A stretch of DNA of 40,690 nucleotides, taken from positions 1 to 40,690 of the forward strand of contig JAFDAM010000011.1 in assembly GCA_019313825.1 (NCBI GenBank), in the 5' to 3' direction. Position 1 is the first letter of the stretch. Every line of letters starts with the position of its first letter. Shown here one piece after another: positions 34,753-40,690 of this stretch. Source of the stretch: Deltaproteobacteria bacterium (lineage in GTDB: Bacteria; Desulfobacterota; DSM-4660; Desulfatiglandales; HGW-15). Position numbers and translations under genes: made by a program. The notes beneath the pieces were generated by a model, which saw only the letters and a list, made by a program, of their open reading frames with translations, did no database searches and was not told the origin of the DNA.

Positions 34753-34860
34753 ATGAAGAAAATCATTGAAGAGATAAAGAAACTAAAATCCGTACCCCAG
34801 GTGACACATAAGATCATGGCCCTTGCGGGAGATCCGACAAATTTCCCTCCGGATGATTGA
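34753..34860 (+). pseudogene. Truncated HDOD-domain protein, 35 residues
   Basis: Immediately after cheY an ATG opens a 35-codon frame reading MKKIIEEIKKLKSVPQVT followed by HKIMALAGDPTN and a stop. This matches the N-terminus of HDOD signalling proteins (a Lys/Glu-rich start, then a Pro-Gln-Val-rich helix and a stretch like DPxSS). Intact members are about 280 residues long. After the TGA the downstream bases show no clear continuation in any frame, so the gene has been cut off. In related bacteria HDOD genes commonly follow cheY, which supports this reading. Confidence 0.55.
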
Positions 34861-35143
34861 GTAGCCATTTTTTCCGCTTTGGCCGGAATATACTTCCCAA
34901 TAAAGACCTGAGAATGAATTGAATGGTCGAATATTGAGTACCGGATACTACAGCCGGAAAGAGTGATTGTATTGGTGAATTACTCCAACATTTTGATATT
35001 AAAGGGTATTTAATGCTGTTTATCGATTTTGCGTCTCCATTGCACCTTGACTTTATGGAGATCTTCGTGTGTCTGCCTTTTGGCAATAATTTTGCATGTA
35101 CAATAAGCAGTACAAAGATCTCATTTTCGGAAAGGAGAGAGAG
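34861..35143. other. Degenerate non-coding stretch after the broken HDOD gene
   Basis: No frame with family features could be joined to the HDOD start. The region is AT-rich and contains no clear terminator or promoter. It may be decayed coding sequence. Frames on the minus strand here overlap the next real gene and are not called. Confidence 0.4.
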
Positions 35144-35620
35144 ATGAAGATATATGAAGGCCAGGGCCTGATTCCCCCACAGACTAATAAAGGTAATCAT
35201 AAAACGGGTGCAAAGGAAAGCGATTTCAAGAAGATTATGGATCAGGTGAGCTCCCAGCCCGGACAGAAAGAAGCGATTGCCAACAAGGAGAATATAGGAC
35301 CGGTTGAAGGGGGTATCCGTATTCTTCAAGGGGTAGAGGAGATTCAAGGGCCATTAAACGTTGGAGAGAAAAATAAGGTGGTAAAGGTCTTACAGGAGAC
35401 ACTTGATCTTGTTGATTTTTATTCCGCCAGATTAGACGATAAATCATTGCCTGCCAAAGGGATGACTCCCTTGATCAGTCATCTGGAAGACAGACTGGAA
35501 ACCCTGAGGACCATGGAATCCGCCCCTGGAATGCCTGAAAAATTAAGGCCTATTTTATCGGATTTGACGATAACCATCGGAACGGAGATAGCAAAATTCA
35601 AGAGAGGGGATTATTATTAA
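35144..35620 (+). CDS. Conserved-looking hypothetical protein of flagellar neighbourhood
   Basis: 158 residues from ATG 35144, which follows GGAAAGGAGAG; the frame can be extended upstream to 35096 but without a ribosome binding site. It begins MKIYEGQGLIPPQ, has a polar low-complexity first 60 residues (DFKKIMDQVSSQPGQK), then a helical C-terminal domain with LQETLDLVDFYSARLDD and MTPLISHLEDRLETL, ending EIAKFKRGDYY. I recall similar proteins of unknown function beside flagellar genes in related anaerobes, but cannot name a family. It has no signal peptide or membrane segment. The disordered N-terminus and helical C-terminus would fit a small export chaperone or anti-sigma-like factor; this is speculation. 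Confidence 0.7.
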   Translation: MKIYEGQGLIPPQTNKGNHKTGAKESDFKKIMDQVSSQPGQKEAIANKENIGPVEGGIRILQGVEEIQGPLNVGEKNKVVKVLQETLDLVDFYSARLDDKSLPAKGMTPLISHLEDRLETLRTMESAPGMPEKLRPILSDLTITIGTEIAKFKRGDYY

Positions 35621-35621
35621 G

Positions 35622-35732
35622 GAAGTGACTAAAGTGAGCTAAAATAAAAAATATGTAGCCAAATAAAGTGAGAGCAATGAGTCTGCATTCCACAACTTTA
35701 GACACTTTAGGTCATTTTAGAGCGCTTTAGGT
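35622..35732. repeat. Dispersed repeat copy between convergent genes
   Basis: GTGACTAAAGTGAGCTAAAAT and, reversed, ACTTTAGACACTTTAGGTCATTTTAG lie between the hypothetical gene and the kinase-like gene. They belong to the family described at 11222. No terminator hairpin with a T run was found. Confidence 0.5.
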
Positions 35733-35758
35733 ACTTATATGACAAAGCACGGAATCGT

Positions 35759-36502
35759 CTAACCCTCTTTATTGATGGGGATAGTAAGGATAATCTGTGA
35801 ACCGGATGGCTCATCCTTACTCATGATTGAGACATTGCCCGCCTTAAATACCATCAGGACCAGCATCATCCTCACATCATTATCTTCGAGTTTGTGATTT
35901 GGAGAAGAGGATATGTCCTTATTCAACGACCCCATAAATTTTTCGGCCAGTTTCTCCTCTTCTGTGGATGTGATTAGCTCCACACATGAATCGTTAAGAG
36001 AAGTTTGCACAGTCAGGGAAGTTATCTCCCGGCTTTCCAACTCCTCAATGACGGACTGCAGAAACCAGCTTAGGGCCAGAACAAAATCTCCTGGAAGATC
36101 GACGAGTGGAGGTAGGTCGTCCTGAAATGACAGTTCTGTACGGACATTATGTTTGAAGTAGAGATTGGTCTGCAGAAAAAGCAGTTCCTGTTGTATGAAA
36201 TAATTCAGGTGCAGAGGTTTATGATAATCTTCATCCTGGATGGCTTTCATGGAAGATATTTTTATTATCTGATCTATCCGGTCAAATTCCTCTTCCATCC
36301 TATTTAAACGCTTGCTTATTTTATTAATCAGATCGTTATCTAACCCGGAGTCGCTTTTAAGGGAGTGATGCGCCATCTCTATATCCAAGCCGAGATTCTG
36401 CAAGGGCCCATTAAGATTATGTATTAGTCCGCCCATTAGCTTTCCAATAGAAGCCATTTTGAACAATCGGATTAAATTATGAATGGGTAATTCAATCAAC
36501 AT
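35759..36502 (-). CDS. Histidine-kinase-like protein with degenerate ATPase region
   Basis: 247 residues. Residues about 16-60 are a histidine-kinase dimerisation domain with the phospho-acceptor motif ASIGKLMGGLIHNLNGPL (His28). A linker and a long helical region follow. The C-terminal part looks like a HATPase_c fold, with an ALSWFLQSVIEELES helix where the N box should be. The asparagine of the N box is missing, and a typical G box (DxGxG) is not visible. It is therefore probably not an active kinase and may act as a phosphotransfer or docking protein. There is no sensor domain. The gene start overlaps the PilZ gene end by 11 bases, so the two are translationally coupled. Confidence 0.65.
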   Translation of the reverse strand: MLIELPIHNLIRLFKMASIGKLMGGLIHNLNGPLQNLGLDIEMAHHSLKSDSGLDNDLINKISKRLNRMEEEFDRIDQIIKISSMKAIQDEDYHKPLHLNYFIQQELLFLQTNLYFKHNVRTELSFQDDLPPLVDLPGDFVLALSWFLQSVIEELESREITSLTVQTSLNDSCVELITSTEEEKLAEKFMGSLNKDISSSPNHKLEDNDVRMMLVLMVFKAGNVSIMSKDEPSGSQIILTIPINKEG

Positions 36503-37076
36503 TGTTATCCTCCTGGCCTAACTTTTTTTTCCGTATATCATTTCTCTGTTTTTGAAAAACCACACTTACAATCGAGTCCCGCGCATCTTCATCAATCTGA
36601 ATGATTCTAGCGGCAATAACAAAGCCGTTATCCTTGTCCTCGACCCTTAAAACTTCAGCTATTAAATCCATCTGATACTGGAAAGTCCCTGGCATAATCA
36701 GGTTCATCTTGAGAAGAGTATTAGTGTCCAGATGTTCCTTGGTTATGAATTTCAGGCCTGATGCGCTAATCTCTATGATGTCATCCTGATTGGTCTGGGA
36801 TTCCATAGCCTTGGAGTGCAGCTGATCAATGATATAATCAAGTTTATTATTGATATATTGAAGAGACCGATAAAGGTGCTCTTCCTTTGAACCGGGGGAC
36901 GCCAGTTCTACGAATTCATTAATGGGACCCGGAAGATCGTCTTGTCTGCACAGGGTGCCGGCCATCCCTCCTTTCACCATTGCTGTCTCCTCCTTGTTAA
37001 GCACCTGCCATCTGACCGGAACTATCATCTCAACTCTAAAATGTCTGCGTTTGTTTATAGAACTCATTGTTTTCAC
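36492..37076 (-). CDS. PilZ-domain protein, probable c-di-GMP receptor
   Basis: 194 residues from GTG 37076; ATG 37067 is an alternative. Neither has a strong ribosome binding site. The protein carries the two PilZ motifs split by an insertion: KRRHFRVEM at about residues 9-17 (the RxxxR motif) and IEISASGLKF near residue 102 ([D/N]xSxxG-like). The C-terminal half is the beta-barrel (MDLIAEVLRVEDKDNGFVIAARI). The intervening 85 residues are predicted helical. Such proteins bind c-di-GMP and modulate flagellar or adhesion functions. It is followed by the kinase-like gene, which it overlaps, and lies near an HD-GYP phosphodiesterase gene, so the three probably share a pathway. Confidence 0.8.
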   Translation of the reverse strand: MKTMSSINKRRHFRVEMIVPVRWQVLNKEETAMVKGGMAGTLCRQDDLPGPINEFVELASPGSKEEHLYRSLQYINNKLDYIIDQLHSKAMESQTNQDDIIEISASGLKFITKEHLDTNTLLKMNLIMPGTFQYQMDLIAEVLRVEDKDNGFVIAARIIQIDEDARDSIVSVVFQKQRNDIRKKKLGQEDNNVD

Positions 37077-37245
37077 ACCATTAAATAATATAAAACATTA
37101 GGAACTCTATTAAAATGAAGAAATCGTATCAAAAAAGATCATTGGAAAAAGAACCACTCGGGATTCAACATCTTTCAAGGAGTTAAAGTTTTAAGAGAAA
37201 AGCATAAAAACACTTATTATGCAATAAAAATGCCAACCAATTTTT

Positions 37246-37625
37246 TATTGTAACTTGAAAACCACGTCCGTTGGACGTGTCGAAGATTCCCGCCTCTGGC
37301 TGGAGGTCAGGGGAAATTGGCTCTGCCTGAAAAGGGCAATCTATCCGGCAATGACTATCTCTTCAAGACGACCCCGCCCGGGCGGGGCTACCTTTTGAGG
37401 AAGTGGTCAAATATTCGGGCTTTACCAAGTCAGTTGCAGATTCCAAAGGATTCAGAGGCATAAAACCCAAATATTTGACCACTGTCCCGCCATGGCGGGA
37501 TGGAATTCTAAAAAGATATCGTCTTGAAGAGACAGCCATCGCCTCCTAGGGTCGTTTAGGGTGCAAACAAAGCCACGTCCTTCTTCCCGCTTTACGGGAG
37601 ATCTTCGAGGGGCGTGGATTCTTAA
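37246..37625. repeat. Palindromic repeat block, larger relative of the unit at 32311-32385
   Basis: The block begins TTATTGTAACTTGAAAACCA and ends TTCGAGGGGCGTGGATTCTT, as does the 75-base unit at 32311-32385, but is about 380 bases long. Inside it, CTCTTCAAGACGA (37359-37371) pairs with 37519-37531, and GTGGTCAAATATT (37393-37405) pairs with 37470-37482. It also has GC-rich palindromes at 37372-37387 and 37486-37500. The inner part looks like an inserted palindromic element. Confidence 0.5.
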
Positions 37626-37674
37626 CTCTATAGATCGAAGGTTTAAAATTGGGCCTGAGTTGGCGGATAAATAC

Positions 37675-39225
37675 TCAAGAGATAAAAACGGAAAGGGCTG
37701 CTTCGACCACCTCGGGATCAAACTGGGTGCAGCGATTATATTTTAATTCCTGAAGACATTTTGAAAAGGGAAGGGCCTTGCGATACGCCCTATCGGAGCT
37801 CATGGCATCAAAGGCATCTGCCACGGCAAGGATCCTGGAAAGAATGGGAATATTCTCCTCCTTGAGATTATCCGGGTATCCCCTGCCGTCCCATCTTTCA
37901 TGATGGTTCCTGATAATGGCCAATTCTTCAGGGTCCAAACCTAAGGGTGCGACTATATTTACTCCGATCAAGGGGTGGGATTTGATATGTTGGAATTCAT
38001 CTTCCGTCAAATTGCCGGGTTTGTTCAGGATACTGTCGTTAATACCGATCTTGCCTATATCGTGAATGGGACAGGTTGATTTGAGCCTTTGAAGATCATC
38101 ATGATTGCATCCCATTTTACGGGCGATCTTTAGAGATAATTCAGTAACCCTGGAGGAGTGCTGTTGTGTATAGGGGTCCTTGGCCTCAATGGCGCTTACA
38201 AGGGACATAAGGGTAGCCATGAGACTCTGATTGAGATTATCATAAAGGGCCATATTTTCGATGTTCAGGGCGGCTTTCTCCGCGAGGAACCTTAAAATGA
38301 ATTCATCCTCCTCATCAAATGAGTTTTGTCCCTTCTTTTGGGCGATAAAAAGCACGCCAAAAGGCTCATTTCTGATGTCAAAAGGCACTGATATCAAGCC
38401 ATTATTACGGGCGATCTTCTCCAGGGTTATTCCTTTTTCGGCTGATTCTCCGAGATGGGTATCGATAAATTCCCTGTCCAGTATCCTCTTGCCTTCAGTA
38501 TTGAAATGGAGATTAATCTTGATTCCCGGATCCATGCCTTCAAAACCCTTCTGAGCCAGAGTCAGAAGGTTAGAACGACCCTCATCGTAGATCATGAAGC
38601 AGGCCTTTTGGGCATAGCACGATTCAATGGCCTTATTGATCAGGTATGGATAAAGATCGGTCGAGCGGTTTATCCTCGATAAAGAGTCCACAATATTATA
38701 CATGATGGTCTGAAGCCTGATCTTTTTTTCCAGTTGATTGTTTAGCTTTTCTACCTCTTTTTTTTCTTCCAGTTCCTGATGGAGCAGCCAGTTTTTTTCC
38801 ATTAAGAGATGAAATCTCTGTATCCTCTCCAGAATTATCTTTATATCCTGAAGACGAAAGGGCTTTACCAGGAAATCCGAAGCCCCTTTATGCATCGCAT
38901 CTATAACAACATCCATTGAGGGATAGCCGGTCATAATGATGACACTTGTGATCTGATAATATTCGTGGATCTTTTGAAGGGTCTGTATACCGTTAATCCC
39001 GGGCATCATAAGGTCAATAAAGACATAATCATACCGGTTCCGTTCTGTCTCGTTCAGGGCATTTTCACCGCTATCAGCCGTTGTAACATTAACGATACCC
39101 AGATTCTCTAAAAAAAGCTTAAGGGTCTCACGGACCATGGGTTCGTCATCAACCACCAAGACCTGCAAAGACTGAAGGTTAGGACTGGTAGATGTTATAT
39201 GTTCTTGAAAAGCCTCGACTTGCAC
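37675..39225 (-). CDS. Response regulator with GAF and HD-GYP domains (c-di-GMP phosphodiesterase)
   Basis: 516 residues from GTG 39225. Residues 15-140: receiver with VLVVDDEPMVRETLK, YVFIDLMMPGINGIQ and FLVKPFRL. Residues about 170-320: a GAF-like domain. Residues about 330-516: HD-GYP domain with CPIHDIGKIGINDSIL, HHERWDGRGYPD and ILAVADAFDAMSSDRAYR, all metal and catalytic motifs intact. It should hydrolyse c-di-GMP when activated. GAGG lies 10 bases before GTG. The start overlaps the end of the upstream receiver-SHOCT gene by 31 bases, which suggests coupled translation. There is a helical linker between receiver and GAF. Confidence 0.9.
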   Translation of the reverse strand: MQVEAFQEHITSTSPNLQSLQVLVVDDEPMVRETLKLFLENLGIVNVTTADSGENALNETERNRYDYVFIDLMMPGINGIQTLQKIHEYYQITSVIIMTGYPSMDVVIDAMHKGASDFLVKPFRLQDIKIILERIQRFHLLMEKNWLLHQELEEKKEVEKLNNQLEKKIRLQTIMYNIVDSLSRINRSTDLYPYLINKAIESCYAQKACFMIYDEGRSNLLTLAQKGFEGMDPGIKINLHFNTEGKRILDREFIDTHLGESAEKGITLEKIARNNGLISVPFDIRNEPFGVLFIAQKKGQNSFDEEDEFILRFLAEKAALNIENMALYDNLNQSLMATLMSLVSAIEAKDPYTQQHSSRVTELSLKIARKMGCNHDDLQRLKSTCPIHDIGKIGINDSILNKPGNLTEDEFQHIKSHPLIGVNIVAPLGLDPEELAIIRNHHERWDGRGYPDNLKEENIPILSRILAVADAFDAMSSDRAYRKALPFSKCLQELKYNRCTQFDPEVVEAALSVFIS

Positions 39226-39860
39226 AGGTTAAATTCCTCTTCCGTTAAAAGACCCTTCTCTTTGAGGGTTGAAATACGTTCCAGGCCGGATAGGATAGGT
39301 GAACTAATAATCGCTCTGTTTTCCGTGTAATAAAGGGGTAACATGCTTCCGGCGATGAAAGGGTCTCTGCTCTCGTCTTCAACTGTAGATCTCTCCCCTT
39401 CCGAATTGTCCGCGCCTATGATCGTTTTCATCATATGGAGCTGTTTGTAAGCTTCCTGGAGTTCATGAAACAGCCTCTTGTTTTCACTGATCAGACGGAT
39501 CTTTTCCCGGGCATTGTTTACAAGGATCTTTATCTCCTCTAGCCTGAATGGTTTGGTGATATAGTCATACGCCCCTTCTCGTATGGCCTGGATGGCGGTC
39601 TCAAGGGAGGCAAAGCCGGTGATCAGGATAACGAGGATATCCGGATCAATTTTTCGTGTTTCCTTTAATACCTCCAGCCCATTGGCGCCGGGCATCATGA
39701 GGTCGGTTATTATCAGGTCAAACTTCTGTTCACGGCATATATTAATCGCTTCCAGCCCGTCACTGCACGCTGTTACTGCATAATCCTCTTCCGTGAAGAT
39801 GGTTTTCAGTACGGACAGGAGTTTCTTGTCGTCATCAACTAACAGGATATTCGGGTTCAT
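39195..39860 (-). CDS. Response regulator with C-terminal SHOCT-like tail
   Basis: 221 residues. Residues 1-120: receiver with ILLVDDDKKLLSVLKTIF, phospho-Asp in IITDLMMPGANGLEVL and YITKPFRLEEIK. A helical stretch (about 120-150) follows. The last 35 residues (SGLERISTLKEKGLLTEEEF) match a SHOCT-type motif, a short helical pair often found at the ends of bacterial proteins. The tail could dock a partner. The gene overlaps the HD-GYP gene by 31 bases, so both receivers are probably made together. Confidence 0.75.
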   Translation of the reverse strand: MNPNILLVDDDKKLLSVLKTIFTEEDYAVTACSDGLEAINICREQKFDLIITDLMMPGANGLEVLKETRKIDPDILVILITGFASLETAIQAIREGAYDYITKPFRLEEIKILVNNAREKIRLISENKRLFHELQEAYKQLHMMKTIIGADNSEGERSTVEDESRDPFIAGSMLPLYYTENRAIISSPILSGLERISTLKEKGLLTEEEFNLCKSRLFKNI

Positions 39861-39913
39861 CTGGTCCTGAAGGAAACGTTTAAAAGGGGCAGAGGCCGTA
39901 GATATAATAACGA

Positions 39914-40291
39914 TCAGGCATTCTCATTAACCAGGACACCAATCATCTCTTCCATCTTGGCTGCCAGATCAAGAAGTTCTTCAGGGGGGATCTCTCTGAT
40001 GATTTTTCCGTCTGACTTTGAGACAACCTTGACCATTATGTTTCCGGTTGCTTGATGTACCCCTATTTTAAGATCCCTCTGAATCGATTGCATATAACTG
40101 TCCAGGGCCTGGGCAATACGCTCTATCTTTTTCCTGGCGACTTTCCGAACTTCGGCCGCGACGTTGAGTTTCTTCTGAGGCGCTTTCAGATTTATTTCGC
40201 GATTCTGTCGCCCATCCGGCATATTCAGAACCGGAGCATTTCCTGAACCTTCTCTTGCGTTAGGTTTAGCGGCATCTACAGCTTCCAACAT
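39914..40291 (-). CDS. flaG: FlaG family flagellar protein
   Basis: 125 residues. The last 60 match FlaG: GNIMVKVVSKSDGKIIREIPPEELLDLAAKM contains the family's IVKVVD-like strand and the RxIPPEELL motif. The N-terminal half is polar and basic and probably disordered. FlaG proteins affect flagellar filament length and lie beside fliC/fliD genes, which may continue beyond the right edge. GGAGG precedes the ATG. It is first in the minus-strand order, followed by the receiver-SHOCT gene. Confidence 0.88.
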   Translation of the reverse strand: MLEAVDAAKPNAREGSGNAPVLNMPDGRQNREINLKAPQKKLNVAAEVRKVARKKIERIAQALDSYMQSIQRDLKIGVHQATGNIMVKVVSKSDGKIIREIPPEELLDLAAKMEEMIGVLVNENA

Positions 40292-40690
40292 TTCCTTTTA
40301 CCTCCTTACTCATTTTGCCTATTCTCCCATAAAAGGGCGAGGCTTGAGCGTGGATTCTTCATACACTTTCCCCTCTGTGTTATATCGGCATAAATCCTGA
40401 AATTCTTTAACTTGAATTCGCCGGAGGCGGACAGGGTTTGATTGCCCGCAGCCTGTCGAAGCACACCAAAGATATATCCACCTCGAAGAATAAAGATTTA
40501 TCGGGGCGGTGTTACAAAATATTTGGTTTTTGATAACTCCCGGCTTGTCGAAGCGTAGCGAAGATCCGAGTGCAACGAGGCTGTGTCATAATGTTGGTCT
40601 TAGCCCTATATGTCATTTCGAGCGAAGCGAGAAATCTTTTAATACTAACAAGTTGCAGATTCAAGATTCCTCGGCTATCACCTTGGAATG
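40292..40690. other. Right-edge intergenic region with repeats
   Basis: No gene is seen. A widespread intergenic repeat, TGTCATTTCGAGCGAAGCGA and GAAATCTTTT, lies at 40611-40640, and CCTGTCGAAGC-type motifs at about 40451 and 40543. The region may hold promoters for flaG and the next locus, but none could be fixed. Confidence 0.45.

Noticed and set aside
34814-35347. A 177-codon minus-strand frame across the broken HDOD region.
   Set aside because: It overlaps the start of the following plus-strand gene, which has a strong ribosome binding site; no recognisable domain.

Overview
The window looks like chromosomal DNA of a motile, free-living Gram-negative bacterium, most likely an anaerobe of the former Deltaproteobacteria (Desulfobacterota). 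This rests on gene content and style: a large number of stand-alone receiver proteins, a HacA-type LeuC, FlaG, a CheZ with a long N-terminal part, and intergenic regions full of degenerate repeats. No rRNA or other phylogenetic marker is present, so the assignment is an inference.

Left edge (1-1370): the end of an integrated element. A partial small gene runs off the edge on the minus strand and is followed by paired short direct repeats. The 3' half of a tRNA-Asp (577-622) has lost its 5' half, which is the usual footprint of integrase-mediated insertion into a tRNA. A strong hairpin terminator and a roughly 410-bp nested palindrome follow.

Accessory metabolism (1374-7386): a tannase/feruloyl-esterase family hydrolase without signal peptide and without the two family cysteines, a PP2C-type phosphatase, an OFA-type MFS transporter, and an orphan family-5 ABC substrate-binding protein.

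Branched-chain amino acid block (7387-17815): a classical leucine attenuator (a leader peptide with five consecutive Leu codons, a pause hairpin, an antiterminator and a terminator) precedes leuA-leuC-leuD-ilvB-ilvN and then ilvC. These convert pyruvate to the shared 2-keto acid precursors and on to leucine. ilvD lies on the opposite strand in a mixed minus-strand run: Fe-alcohol dehydrogenase, DegT-family aminotransferase, nadE, ilvD, rfbB. leuB and ilvE are not in the window.

Signalling, chemotaxis and flagellar block (22741-40291): an Hpt protein, a receiver-SpoIIE phosphatase, an RsbW-like kinase and a STAS protein form a partner-switching module. It is followed by cheA (with two CheW-like domains and its own receiver), cheW, cheB, cheR, a receiver protein, a small unknown protein, a CheZ-like phosphatase, cheY, a broken HDOD gene and a conserved-looking unknown protein. 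A minus-strand group follows: FlaG, a receiver-SHOCT protein, a receiver-GAF-HD-GYP c-di-GMP phosphodiesterase, a PilZ protein and a degenerate histidine-kinase-like protein. No chemoreceptor gene is present. The partner-switching module resembles, in split form, the HptB-HsbR-HsbA pathway known from Pseudomonas, which links phosphorelay input to flagellar sigma control and c-di-GMP. Its position next to che, PilZ and HD-GYP genes fits a motile/sessile decision locus.

Repeats: several families of short degenerate intergenic repeats recur throughout (AAAGTTCGAA-type runs, (C/A)AATGA(C/T) heptamers, and nested palindromes). One appears to have added a tail to LeuD, and another surrounds the apparent start of ilvB.
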